From: Kocuria subflava
GTDB lineage: Bacteria > Actinomycetota > Actinomycetes > Actinomycetales > Micrococcaceae
Reading direction: 5' to 3'
DNA: 54,576 bases
Assembly: GCF_012163155.1 (NCBI RefSeq)
Contig: NZ_JAAVUN010000006.1
Location: 56,735-111,310, forward strand
Both the position numbers and the translations under genes were made by a program. Below the pieces are notes generated by a model, which was not told where the DNA came from, did no database searches, and saw only the letters and a list, made by a program, of their open reading frames with translations. Positions 8,522 to 17,634 of the stretch are shown one piece after another (position 1 is the first letter of the stretch; the number at the start of each line of letters is the position of its first letter).

Positions 8522-9466
8522 ATGTCGCACCAACACCCCGCCCCAAACTCTCCTGAGACCTCCTCCTCGCCCTCACCTGATGCCCCGTGGGGCAACACCG
8601 CAGCCCCCAGCGTGATGGATGCTGCCGTGGTGGCCCAGCATGTGTCCCGCACTTACGGCTCCGGCGACTTGTCCGTGACAGCGCTGCGGGACGTTTCCCT
8701 GACCATTGAGCGCGGGACCTTCACCGCTGTGGTGGGTCCCTCCGGTTCCGGCAAGTCCACCCTGGTGCACTGTCTGGCCGGCCTGGACTCCCCGAACGCC
8801 CGACCGGAAACCGTGATCCAGGTGGGTGGCCAGGACATCACCCGCATGAATGACAAAAAACTCACCGAGTTCCGCCGCGAACACGTGGGGTTCGTGTTCC
8901 AGGCCTTCAACCTGGTCCCGGTGCTGACCGCTCAGCAGAACATCGAGCTGCCGCTGACCCTGGCGGGCAAGAAGCTGGACAAACAACGACTGGGTGCCGT
9001 TGCCCAGGCGCTGGGCATCACGGACCGCTTGGAGCACCGTCCGGATGAGTTGTCCGGCGGCCAGCAGCAGCGCGTGGCCATTGCCCGCGCGCTGATCACC
9101 GATCCAGATGTGATCATTGCCGATGAGCCCACCGGCGCCCTGGACACCGAAACCACCGCGCAGGTGTTGGGTCTTTTGGCGGACACGGTCCACAACCAGG
9201 GCCACACCGTGGTGGTGGTGACCCACGACTCCCGCGTGGCGGACTACGCGGACCGCACCATCCGAGTCCAGGACGGGCGGATTGTCTCTGATGAATTCGT
9301 GAAAGGCGGCAGGGTGGGCAGCCTTCACGGCTCCTCTGCTGTGACCACCCACGACGACGACGTCCGCTCACCGGGTACCCCCGGCCGCGGCAACCGCCTG
9401 GGCGCCTCCCAGCCCTCCATTGCGTCCTTGGCAGATGAGATCCGTCAGCGCGGCGGTGAGCTCTGA
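8522..9466 (+). CDS. ABC exporter ATP-binding protein (MacB/LolD type)
   Basis: ATPase of 314 residues that partners the FtsX-type permease encoded next. Walker A GPSGSGKST is at 72-80, then the Q-loop in FVFQAFNLVP, signature LSGGQQQR, Walker B VIIADEPTGALD and the H-loop VVVTHD. The first 30 residues are a polar Ser/Pro-rich extension, so translation could instead begin at ATG 8615 (codon 32). A C-terminal extension of about 60 residues follows the ATPase fold. The TGATG overlap with the permease start at 9466 indicates translational coupling, in one operon with the two-component system downstream. Confidence 0.93.
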   Translation: MSHQHPAPNSPETSSSPSPDAPWGNTAAPSVMDAAVVAQHVSRTYGSGDLSVTALRDVSLTIERGTFTAVVGPSGSGKSTLVHCLAGLDSPNARPETVIQVGGQDITRMNDKKLTEFRREHVGFVFQAFNLVPVLTAQQNIELPLTLAGKKLDKQRLGAVAQALGITDRLEHRPDELSGGQQQRVAIARALITDPDVIIADEPTGALDTETTAQVLGLLADTVHNQGHTVVVVTHDSRVADYADRTIRVQDGRIVSDEFVKGGRVGSLHGSSAVTTHDDDVRSPGTPGRGNRLGASQPSIASLADEIRQRGGEL

Positions 9467-11769
9467 TGCGCCGAATCGTGTTGAGCCGACTGCAACTGCA
9501 GTGGGCCCGCTACGTACTGATAGCCCTGTGTGTGGCCGTCTCCGCGGCCTTCGCCACCGCCTCCATGATGTTGAACTCCACCATGAACGCCTCACTGGTG
9601 AGCAGCATCGCCGAAGGCACCAAGAATGCCGATTTGGTGGCGACCCCCAAAGTCACCACTGAGGGCGTCATGGACTCCACCTCCTACCTGACCGTTGAGC
9701 AAGCCCATGACTTTGCGGACCTGGATGGCGTGGACAGCGTCTGGCCTGCGATGTACACGTACACGGCCGTGGAGGGACAGTCATCATTGGACGGCGGTCT
9801 GAGTCTGGCCGAGGCACCGGAGGACTCCACGCTTTTTCCCTGGAAGCTCACGGAGGGGGATTTCCCCACCCAAGACGGCCAGGTGCTGTTGACCTCCAGC
9901 CGAGCTGAATCCCTTGGGCTTGCTGTGGGGGACACCATCACGGTGCAATCCACGGAGTACTACGACGGCATGGGAGCCACTGAGCCTGGGGACGGCACGG
10001 CATCAGTGGATCCTGAGTCCGCGGGTTCCATGGCACCTGGAGATCTCCCCACGGACATGGGACAGCTACAGCCACCCCAATCCGTTCAGCTGACTGTCAC
10101 CGGCCTGGCGGATGTGCCGGAGATGAGCTCCTTTGTCCACGGGTGGGTCACAACGTCCCAGTTCCAGGAAATCTCTCCCATGCCCTATGACGACCTAGGA
10201 GTGGGCTCCGAAACCCAGATTCGTCTGGCAGACGGTGCTGACCTGGAAACCGTCCGGCAGGAGTTGAACCAATCGCTGCAGAACCAGGACCTGAGTATGG
10301 AGGTCCTCACCCCGCAGGAGCAGTCCGACCGGATCCTGGAGCAGATCTCCGGGGAGTCCAACGTGATGTTGGCTTTCTTGCTGGCCTTCGCCCTGTTGGC
10401 CGCGATCGTGGCGTTCTTGGTCATCACCACCACATTTGGTGTGCTGACCGCCCAGCGTGCCCGTGAGTTGGCGTTGTTGCGATGCCTGGGTGCCACGGGT
10501 CCACAGATTCGCCGCTCCGTGATCCTGGAGGCCCTGGTGATTGGCTTGATCGCCTCCACCGTGGGAATCGCAGCCACCGTGGGAATCGGCTTTGCTCTGG
10601 GGCACATCCTGCCCGAATGGGTGGTGGTGGCAGTGTCCCTGCGGGACATTCTGGCCGGATTGGCCCTGGGTGTTGTGGTGACGCTGTTGGCCTCGCTGGG
10701 CCCTGCCCGCCGCGCCATGCAGGCCTCTCCCCTGGACGGCATGCGCGGTTCACGCACCAGTGACCGTCTGCCGGCACTCCGCACCGTGTTCGGCGTCCTG
10801 TTGCTGCTGGGTGGCGCGGGCACGCTGACCTGGGCCGCCGTGGTCCAGGACCAGGCCGTGGCCGGGATCGTTGCCGGTGCCGCCACGGGCGTTGGTCTGA
10901 TCCTCACCTCACGCCTGTGGATGCCCACCGTTGTTTCCGGTTTGGGCAAGCTGCTGCCCGGCAAGACCGCCTCCACCTTGGCCGCAGCCAACGCGTCCCG
11001 TCACCCGGGTCGCACGACGACGACCGCCACCGCCCTGCTGATCGGGATCACCCTGGTGACCACGGTGCTGACGGGACACGCGGTGGCCCAGCGCTCCATC
11101 TTGGAACACCTGGATGAACGCACGCCGGTGGACATCACCATTACCCACAGTGTGGATGACCAGACGCAGGGGATGCTCGGCAACCAGCCCAACGTGGTGG
11201 GCGTGGAGCGCGTGGACGGTGAAACCCACGTTGACCTTGAACAGGGCATCAGTGGACGCAGCACCTCCGCATCAGTGGCAGCCATTGCAGACCTGACGGA
11301 TTCGGATCAGTACCAGATCGGCTCGGTCGCGATGGAGAAAGCCACCTACGTGGACATACTGAACATCATGTTGGGTGTGGCGTTGGGTCTGCTGGGCGCT
11401 TCCGTGCTGGTGTCCGTGTTGGGCATCGCCTCCACCATGTCCTTGTCCGTGTTGGAACGTACCCGGGAGAACTCCCTGCTGCGAGCACTCGGTCTCTCGC
11501 GGCGGCAGTTGGCCTCCACCATTCGCCGGGAAGCCTTGTTGATTGCAGCAGCCGCTTGCCTGGCCGGTGTTGCCGCGGGATGGCTCCTGGGCACGGCGGT
11601 GGTTCGCTCCATGGTCACGGATTCCGTCCCGGTGCTCTTGACGGTCCCGTGGGTTGGTTTGATGGGCGTCGTCGTGGGTGGGTGGTTGACGGCCATGCTG
11701 GCAGCAGCGCTGCCCACACTGCGGGCCACGCGGGTCTCCCCGGTGGAGGGGCTGGCCTCGATTGACTGA
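9466..11769 (+). CDS. ABC exporter permease with two FtsX domains
   Basis: Permease of 767 residues. An N-terminal membrane helix (about 10-35) is followed by a large extracytoplasmic MacB-like domain, three helices near 300-400 typical of FtsX, then a second, shorter extracytoplasmic part and a final FtsX triplet near 625-760. The extracytoplasmic domain carries an acidic, Gly/Met-rich insert around residues 165-205. MacB-type systems move peptides, lipids or toxic compounds out of the envelope rather than importing nutrients. Encoded with its ATPase and with a sensor kinase/regulator pair, it resembles stress- or antibiotic-responsive exporters; the substrate is unknown. Confidence 0.9.
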   Translation: MRRIVLSRLQLQWARYVLIALCVAVSAAFATASMMLNSTMNASLVSSIAEGTKNADLVATPKVTTEGVMDSTSYLTVEQAHDFADLDGVDSVWPAMYTYTAVEGQSSLDGGLSLAEAPEDSTLFPWKLTEGDFPTQDGQVLLTSSRAESLGLAVGDTITVQSTEYYDGMGATEPGDGTASVDPESAGSMAPGDLPTDMGQLQPPQSVQLTVTGLADVPEMSSFVHGWVTTSQFQEISPMPYDDLGVGSETQIRLADGADLETVRQELNQSLQNQDLSMEVLTPQEQSDRILEQISGESNVMLAFLLAFALLAAIVAFLVITTTFGVLTAQRARELALLRCLGATGPQIRRSVILEALVIGLIASTVGIAATVGIGFALGHILPEWVVVAVSLRDILAGLALGVVVTLLASLGPARRAMQASPLDGMRGSRTSDRLPALRTVFGVLLLLGGAGTLTWAAVVQDQAVAGIVAGAATGVGLILTSRLWMPTVVSGLGKLLPGKTASTLAAANASRHPGRTTTTATALLIGITLVTTVLTGHAVAQRSILEHLDERTPVDITITHSVDDQTQGMLGNQPNVVGVERVDGETHVDLEQGISGRSTSASVAAIADLTDSDQYQIGSVAMEKATYVDILNIMLGVALGLLGASVLVSVLGIASTMSLSVLERTRENSLLRALGLSRRQLASTIRREALLIAAAACLAGVAAGWLLGTAVVRSMVTDSVPVLLTVPWVGLMGVVVGGWLTAMLAAALPTLRATRVSPVEGLASID

Positions 11770-13081
11770 TGCGGTCAGGCCCCACGTGTCCGTGGCGCGT
11801 TGGATCGAGGACCACCCAGTGGTCGCCAACGCCGTGGTGGTCTCTGCACTGTGCGCCATCACGGTCCTGATGATGTCCGGTTTGGGATTCTCGGGCACGG
11901 CGGGAGCAGCCATGTTGGCCGCCCCCGTCTACCTCAGGATTCACAAACCGGTCTTGGCTGCGGTTCTGGTGGCGGTGGCCGCCCTGACAGCCACGGTGGT
12001 GCTGCAGACCTGGCCGTTTGCCGTGGGACTGTGGGCGGTGCCCATGGTGGTGCACCGGGTGGCGGCTCGTAGCTCAGGCCGGGCACGGTTCGGGATTCTG
12101 GCCCTGGCCATGTTCACAGCCCTGGTGGTCACGGTCATCAGTCCACGCTGGTCCTCGCCGTTGTTCTCCGTGGAGGGTTTCAGTTACGGCAGTGTGGACT
12201 GGTGGGCCGGCCTGCTGCTGATCACGCCCCTGATGTGGCTGACCATTGTCACCGCCTACCTTTTCGGTGACCTCAAGCGGGTCAAATGGGAGCGGGAAGT
12301 CGCCTTGGCCCAGCGTGCGCAGGCACTCTCCGACCGCGCCGAGGCACTGGCCGCCTGGGCACACCGCCTGGAGGTGGAACGGGATCAGGAGGTTCGGCTG
12401 GCCGCACAGGATGAACGCACCCGCATTGCCCGGGAAATGCACGACATCGTGGCTCATTCCCTGTCCGTGGTCATCACCCAGGCCGATGGCGCGCGGTATG
12501 CGGCCTCCCAGGATCCACAGGCCGCCACGGACACTCTGGCCCGAATCTCCGTCACCGCCCGCGATTCCTTGACTGAAATGCGGCGCCTGCTGGGGATCTT
12601 GCGCACGGAGGAGGGACCCTTGACCGCACCGGTGCCTGGGTTCGGCAACCTGCCGGAGCTGGTGGCGGGGGTGCGTCAAGCCGGCCTGCCGGTGGAGTTG
12701 GTTCTCCCCCGCTCCGACGACGCCGTGGCCGCCCTTCCGCCCGGTGCCTCCTTGGCCATCTACCGCCTGGTGCAGGAAGCTCTGACCAATGCGCTCAAGC
12801 ACTCCCCCGGCGCCACGGCCGCCATGGTCCGCATCCGCACCGGGTGGGAATGGGTGGAGGCTGTGGTGATCAATGACGGTGTGCTCACGGAGGTGGATTC
12901 CACCACCACCAAGCCCTTGCCGTCCTCCGGGCAGGGACTACGCGGGTTGGCAGAACGACTGGGTGTTTACGGTGGTCAACTTCAAGCGGGTCCGGTTCCG
13001 GAGAATCCTGACCGGTGGATGGTGCGCGGGTGGGTGCGAACCCGCTCGAGTGCCGCCTCCCAACAGAAAGGTGGGTCATGA
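11762..13081 (+). CDS. Sensor histidine kinase (HisKA_3, DesK/LiaS-like)
   Basis: Membrane kinase of 439 residues. About five or six hydrophobic segments (20-165) are followed by a coiled linker and the HisKA_3 dimerisation domain REMHDIVAHSLSVV with phosphorylated H227. A HATPase domain has the N-box LVQEALTNALKHS and the GQGLRGLAERLGVYGG lid region. The TTG at 11762 overlaps the permease end by eight bases; GTG at 11786 is an alternative start. It probably senses envelope stress or the exporter's substrate and phosphorylates the regulator encoded next. Confidence 0.9.
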   Translation: MTDAVRPHVSVARWIEDHPVVANAVVVSALCAITVLMMSGLGFSGTAGAAMLAAPVYLRIHKPVLAAVLVAVAALTATVVLQTWPFAVGLWAVPMVVHRVAARSSGRARFGILALAMFTALVVTVISPRWSSPLFSVEGFSYGSVDWWAGLLLITPLMWLTIVTAYLFGDLKRVKWEREVALAQRAQALSDRAEALAAWAHRLEVERDQEVRLAAQDERTRIAREMHDIVAHSLSVVITQADGARYAASQDPQAATDTLARISVTARDSLTEMRRLLGILRTEEGPLTAPVPGFGNLPELVAGVRQAGLPVELVLPRSDDAVAALPPGASLAIYRLVQEALTNALKHSPGATAAMVRIRTGWEWVEAVVINDGVLTEVDSTTTKPLPSSGQGLRGLAERLGVYGGQLQAGPVPENPDRWMVRGWVRTRSSAASQQKGGS

Positions 13082-13755
13082 GCACCCCAGATTGCCCCAT
13101 CCGTGTGCTGCTGGTGGATGACCAGCCCCTGGTACGCGGTGGGTTCTCCATGTTGATCGGGTCCCAGCAGGACCTGAAGGTGGTGGGGGAAGCCGGCGAC
13201 GGCGCCCAGGCGGTGGATGTGGTCCGCATGATGGGCCGCTCAGGTGAGGGGCCCGACGTCGTTCTGATGGACATTCGCATGCCGAACATGGACGGGTTGG
13301 AGGCCACCCGGGAAATCCTGACCGTCGATCCGGCCGTGACCGTGGTGCTGCTGACCACCTTTGACCTGGATGAATACGCGCTGGACGGGATTCGTGCCGG
13401 GGCCAGCGGGTTCCTGCTCAAGGACGCCATGCCGGAGGAACTGCTCTCCGCCATCCGCACGTGTCACCGCGGGGATGCCGTGATCGCGCCGTCCACCACG
13501 CACCGTTTGATGCAGCGATTCATTGACCCACCGCGTCCGGAGGCACAACCGGATCCGCGCCTGGAGACGTTGACCCCGCGGGAACGGGAGGTTTTTGTGC
13601 TGGTGGGACGCGGGCTGTCCAATGCGGAGATCATGGCGGAGCTGGTGCTTTCCGAGCCCACGGTCAAAACGCACGTGTCCCGGATCCTGGCCAAGCTCCA
13701 GGCCCGGGACCGGGTGCAGCTGGTGGTCATGGCCCACGAAACCGGCCTCCTTTGA
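13078..13755 (+). CDS. Response regulator, NarL/LuxR family
   Basis: Cytosolic transcription factor of 225 residues. The receiver domain has the acidic pair at 14-15 and phospho-acceptor D65 in VVLMDIRMP. The C-terminal LuxR-type helix-turn-helix begins LTPREREVFVLVGRGLSNAEI. ATG 13078 overlaps the kinase stop (ATGA) and has AAAGGTGG upstream, so it is preferred to earlier in-frame codons. It likely controls the exporter operon that encodes it. A convergent hairpin follows at 13763-13820. Confidence 0.94.
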   Translation: MSTPDCPIRVLLVDDQPLVRGGFSMLIGSQQDLKVVGEAGDGAQAVDVVRMMGRSGEGPDVVLMDIRMPNMDGLEATREILTVDPAVTVVLLTTFDLDEYALDGIRAGASGFLLKDAMPEELLSAIRTCHRGDAVIAPSTTHRLMQRFIDPPRPEAQPDPRLETLTPREREVFVLVGRGLSNAEIMAELVLSEPTVKTHVSRILAKLQARDRVQLVVMAHETGLL

Positions 13756-13762
13756 ACACAGC

Positions 13763-13820
13763 CGAGACCGAGGTTTCCGCCCGGCCCCAGGGCCTTCGGC
13801 GGGCAGAATCCTCGGTCTCG
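13763..13820. terminator. Bidirectional hairpin between the regulator and the peptide transporter
   Basis: CGAGACCGAGG at 13763-13773 is the exact reverse complement of CCTCGGTCTCG at 13810-13820. The pair closes a loop that itself holds short GC pairs. It lies between two convergent genes, as expected for a shared terminator. Confidence 0.65.
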
Positions 13821-13827
13821 ACGGGGG

Positions 13828-15534
13828 TCAGACCTCCAGCAGGTCCTTGCCTGGGATCGCATCCAGGAGGCGGCGCGTGTAGTCCTGGCGCGGGTTCTCG
13901 AACACCTGCTCCACAGACCCGACCTCAACCAACTTGCCGGATTCCATCACGCAGACGTCGTGGGCGATTTCGCGCACCACGGCAAGGTCGTGCGTGATGA
14001 ACAGGTAGGTCAGTCCAAGGTCCTCCTGCAACTGTCCCAGCAGTTTCAGCACCTGGTCCTGGACCAGGACGTCCAGTGCTGACACGGCTTCGTCACACAC
14101 CACGATCTCCGGGTCCAGTGCCAGGGCGCGGGCAATGGCCACACGCTGACGTTGCCCGCCGGACAGCTCATTGGGGTACCGGTCCCCCAGCTGACGCGGC
14201 AACGCCACACGATCCAACAGGTCGTAAACCTTCTCCTTGCGGGACTTGGCATCGCCAACCTTGTGGACCCGCAGCGGCTCCTCAATGGAGCGGAATACGC
14301 TGCGCATGGGGTCCAGTGACCCGTAGGGGTTCTGGAAGATCGGCTGCACACGACGACGGAAACCGAACCACTCCTTGTTGGAGAACGTGGAGATGTCCTT
14401 GCCGTCTACGTGAATGGTTCCGGACGTGATGTCCTCCAAACCCAGGAGCATCTTGGCGATGGTGGACTTGCCGGAACCGGATTCCCCCACGATTGCCGTG
14501 GTGTGGCCCTTACGGATGGTGAAGGAAACCTCGTCCACAGCCCGGAACTGGGTGGAACGGCCCCAGGATCCGCGGATCTTGTACTCCTTCACCAGTTCCT
14601 TGATCTGCACGATCTCCTGGGCTGCATCGCCTTCATCTGCGGCCCCGATGTCCTCCGGGGTCAGGGACGGCACCGCACGCACCAACTGCTGCGTGTAGGG
14701 GTGCTTGGGGTTTTGCAGCAGAGCCTGGGCCGGGCCGGATTCCACCACTCGGCCCTTCTGCATCACCACCACGCGGTCTGCTCGCTCAGCGGCCAGCCCC
14801 AAGTCGTGGGTGATCAGCAGAACCGATGTGCCCTTTTCCTTGGTCAGTTTCTCTAGGTGGTTGAGGATCTGCTTCTGCACGGTCACGTCCAGGGCGGACG
14901 TGGGTTCATCAGCGATCAACAACCGCGGGTTGCAGGCAAGGCCAATGGCGATCAAGGCACGCTGACGCATACCGCCGGAGAACTCATGGGGGTACTGGTT
15001 CATACGGCGTTCGCCGTCGCTGAGACCAGCATCCTTGAGCGCCTGGACAACGTCCTTGTCCGCGTGGGGCAGACCGTTGGCCTTCAGCGTTTCCCGCACC
15101 TGGAAACCGATCTTCCACACGGGGTTGAGGTTGGACATGGGATCCTGCGGAACCATGCCGATCTCGCTGCCGCGCAGGGCGATCAGGCGCTTACGGGACG
15201 GGTGCGTGATGTCCTCGCCGTGGAAGAACACCTGCCCTTCGGAAATACGTCCGTTCTCCGGCAGCAGCCCCATGGCGGCCAGCGCGGAGGTGGACTTGCC
15301 GGACCCGGATTCACCCACAATGGCCACGGTTTCCCCCGGCATCACGGTGATGTTGGTTTCCTTCACGGCCTCCACATCACCGGTGGTGGTCTTGAAGGTG
15401 ATGCCCACATTGCGCAGTTCCAACAGCGGGGTGTTTCCCGGACCGGCGGCACTTGATCCCGTTGCCGTCGGGGCCGCGGCGCGATCCGCACGACGACGTC
15501 CCCCCGGATTGGTTGACTCCGTTGACGTGCTCAT
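13828..15534 (-). CDS. Peptide/oligopeptide ABC transporter, fused double ATPase (DppD-DppF type)
   Basis: Protein of 568 residues with two complete nucleotide-binding domains. The first has GESGSGKST, signature FSGGMRQR and Walker B LLIADEPTSALD. The second has its own GESGSGKST, signature LSGGQRQR and VVCDEAVSALD. Each half ends with the oligopeptide-transporter C-terminal extension (HPYTQQL in the first, DYTRRLLDAIP in the second). Such fusions energise dpp/opp uptake of di- and oligopeptides. The start overlaps the DppC-like permease stop (ATGA), so the two are coupled. The N-terminal 30 residues are low-complexity. Confidence 0.93.
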   Translation of the reverse strand: MSTSTESTNPGGRRRADRAAAPTATGSSAAGPGNTPLLELRNVGITFKTTTGDVEAVKETNITVMPGETVAIVGESGSGKSTSALAAMGLLPENGRISEGQVFFHGEDITHPSRKRLIALRGSEIGMVPQDPMSNLNPVWKIGFQVRETLKANGLPHADKDVVQALKDAGLSDGERRMNQYPHEFSGGMRQRALIAIGLACNPRLLIADEPTSALDVTVQKQILNHLEKLTKEKGTSVLLITHDLGLAAERADRVVVMQKGRVVESGPAQALLQNPKHPYTQQLVRAVPSLTPEDIGAADEGDAAQEIVQIKELVKEYKIRGSWGRSTQFRAVDEVSFTIRKGHTTAIVGESGSGKSTIAKMLLGLEDITSGTIHVDGKDISTFSNKEWFGFRRRVQPIFQNPYGSLDPMRSVFRSIEEPLRVHKVGDAKSRKEKVYDLLDRVALPRQLGDRYPNELSGGQRQRVAIARALALDPEIVVCDEAVSALDVLVQDQVLKLLGQLQEDLGLTYLFITHDLAVVREIAHDVCVMESGKLVEVGSVEQVFENPRQDYTRRLLDAIPGKDLLEV

Positions 15535-16541
15535 CGGGTCCGTCCCTTCGGGTCCAGGGCATCGCGCAGGGCGTCACCCAACATCATGAAGCTCAGCACC
15601 GTGATGGAGAGCATGAGCGAGGGCCAGAACAACGCACCCGGGTTGGTGCGCAACTGCGGGCGAGCGGCCGAGATGTCATGCCCCCAGGACAAGATGGACG
15701 GCGGCAGCCCGATGCCCAGGAAAGACAGGCTGGCCTCAACCACAATGAAAATGCCCAGGGAAAGGGTGGCCACCACAATGATGGGGCCAGCAGCGTTGGG
15801 CAGAACGTGTTTGAACAGAATGCTCAGTTTGCCCATGCCCAAGGATCGTGCGGCCGTGATGAATTCAGCGGAACGCACCTCCAAAACGGCACCGCGGGTG
15901 ATGCGTGCCATCTGGGGCCAGCCGAAGATGGTCAACACAATGGCCAGGGTGACGATGCCTGCGTTTTGCCGCATCACGGGCACAGCCATCAACACAATGG
16001 CCCCCAGGATCAAGGGGACGGCAAAAAAGATGTCCATGATCCGCGAGACAATGGCATCCACCCAGCCACCGAAGTAGCCGGCGAGACCACCGAGCAGAAT
16101 TCCCACCAAGAGCACTCCTAAGGTGGCGCCGAAACCCACCAGCAGGGAAGCTGATGCTCCGTGGACCACACGAGCCAAGATGTCACAGCCTTGGTTGGTG
16201 AATCCCAGCGGGTGACCGGCTGTGGGGGCGCCATTCGCGTTGGAGAGAGTGCACTGACTGTCTGGTGAGGCTGACGTGAACACCGTGGGGAAGGCTGCCA
16301 CGAACAGCACAAAAAGCATCAGCAGCGCAGAGATGATGAAAATGGGGTTCCTGCGCAGTGAGGACCAGGCGTCCCGCCACAGATTGCTGGGTTTGTCCGC
16401 CAACTGAGTTTCAATGCCGGCACGGCCTTCATCATCCAGGACCGGGGCCACAAAGTGCTCTGCCACGGGAACTTCACGCCCGGAGGGCTGCATCACGGGA
16501 CCGCGAGCGGCGGTGTCAGGGGTTGAGTTCTGATCAGGCAT
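15531..16541 (-). CDS. Peptide ABC transporter permease (DppC type)
   Basis: Inner-membrane permease of 336 residues. A cytosolic N-terminus of about 65 residues leads to the N-terminal OppC helix (FIISALLMLFVLFVAAFP), an extracytoplasmic loop, then the five-helix BPD_transp_1 domain. The EAA-loop region reads EFITAARSLGMGKLSILFKHVLPN. It pairs with the DppB-type permease upstream, whose last eight bases overlap its start, and with the fused ATPase downstream. Confidence 0.93.
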   Translation of the reverse strand: MPDQNSTPDTAARGPVMQPSGREVPVAEHFVAPVLDDEGRAGIETQLADKPSNLWRDAWSSLRRNPIFIISALLMLFVLFVAAFPTVFTSASPDSQCTLSNANGAPTAGHPLGFTNQGCDILARVVHGASASLLVGFGATLGVLLVGILLGGLAGYFGGWVDAIVSRIMDIFFAVPLILGAIVLMAVPVMRQNAGIVTLAIVLTIFGWPQMARITRGAVLEVRSAEFITAARSLGMGKLSILFKHVLPNAAGPIIVVATLSLGIFIVVEASLSFLGIGLPPSILSWGHDISAARPQLRTNPGALFWPSLMLSITVLSFMMLGDALRDALDPKGRTR

Positions 16542-17460
16542 AACGAATCCTCGGGTCCAGAACCGCGTAGAGCAGGTCCACCAGCAGGTTGGCGATCACA
16601 AACACGATCACAATCAGGGTGACCAGGGAAACCACCATGGCGCCATCTCCCATGTTGATGGAGCGGTACAGCTGATAGCCGATGCCGTTGACGTTGAAAA
16701 TGCTCTCCGTCAGGATCGCACCGCCCATCAACGCACCCAGGTCAGCACCCATGTAGGTGACCACAGGAATCATGGAATTACGCAGGACGTGGGCGTTGCG
16801 CACCCGTCCCGGGGTCAAGCCTTTGGCCGTGGCCGTGCGCACGTGGTCCGCTGTTTTGGTTTCTGCCACGGAGTTTCTGGTCAGCCGCACCACGTACGCC
16901 AGAGAGATGGCGCCCAACACCATGCCGGGTAGGAGGAGGTCTTGAATCGGCGCACCCGCACCCACAGTGGGGCTTGTCCATCCCAGCTTGATGCCGATCA
17001 CGAACTGGGCCACAAAACCCAGAACGAACACGGGCACGGAGATCAGCAAGAGGGACATGAAGAGCAAGCTGGAGTCGATCCAGGTGCCCTTCTTGAGGCC
17101 TGCAATCAGGCCCAGTGTCACGCCCACGACGGCCTCGAACACAATGGCGATCAGCGCCAGCTTGACCGTGTTGGGGAAGGTCTCCGCAATCACCGAGAGG
17201 ATCGGCCGACCTGAGAAGTTGTTGCCCAGATCGAGCGTGAAAACACCCTTGAGATACAACAAGAACTGGAGGAAGAACGGTTGGTCCAGGTTGTACTGGG
17301 CTTCCAACGCCGCTTTGGTGGCCGGGGTGCAGCCACGGTCACCACACAGGGCAGCAGTGGGATCCCCTGAGGTAGCAAACATCAAGAAGTAGACGATGAA
17401 GATGGCCCCGAAGAACACAGGGATCATCTGCAGGAGTCGCGTGACCAGATACCAAGCCAT
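16534..17460 (-). CDS. Peptide ABC transporter permease (DppB type)
   Basis: Permease of about 308 residues starting MAWYLVTRLLQMIPVFFGAI, the usual DppB/OppB N-terminal helix. Six helices are predicted, with the EAA-like loop DHVRTATAKGLTPGRVRNAHVLRN. ATG 17460 is preferred to the GTG at 17472 because the family begins at this point. A strong hairpin at 17586-17626 separates it from the binding-protein gene upstream, consistent with lower permease expression from a shared transcript. Confidence 0.92.
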   Translation of the reverse strand: MAWYLVTRLLQMIPVFFGAIFIVYFLMFATSGDPTAALCGDRGCTPATKAALEAQYNLDQPFFLQFLLYLKGVFTLDLGNNFSGRPILSVIAETFPNTVKLALIAIVFEAVVGVTLGLIAGLKKGTWIDSSLLFMSLLLISVPVFVLGFVAQFVIGIKLGWTSPTVGAGAPIQDLLLPGMVLGAISLAYVVRLTRNSVAETKTADHVRTATAKGLTPGRVRNAHVLRNSMIPVVTYMGADLGALMGGAILTESIFNVNGIGYQLYRSINMGDGAMVVSLVTLIVIVFVIANLLVDLLYAVLDPRIRYA

Positions 17461-17585
17461 GTCAGAGCACACCCCCTGACGTAACGGGGTGCGAGGGCAC
17501 CAATGATGGGGTGGACATGGTGAAAACTCCTGGAAGAAGACGAGTGCTGGGTGATGATGGCCGCAGCACCGCGATCAATGCATGG

Positions 17586-17626
17586 GATCAGGGTGGGAGC
17601 AACGGTCTGTTGCCCCCACCCTGATC
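17586..17626 (-). terminator. Hairpin between the binding-protein gene and permease genes
   Basis: Arms 17586-17603 and 17609-17626 form an 18-bp stem with one mismatch and a five-base loop, directly after the stop of the substrate-binding protein. In transporter operons such a hairpin commonly stops part of transcription or protects the upstream message, giving excess binding protein. No long U-tract is seen. Confidence 0.65.
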
Positions 17627-17634
17627 ATGGGGCG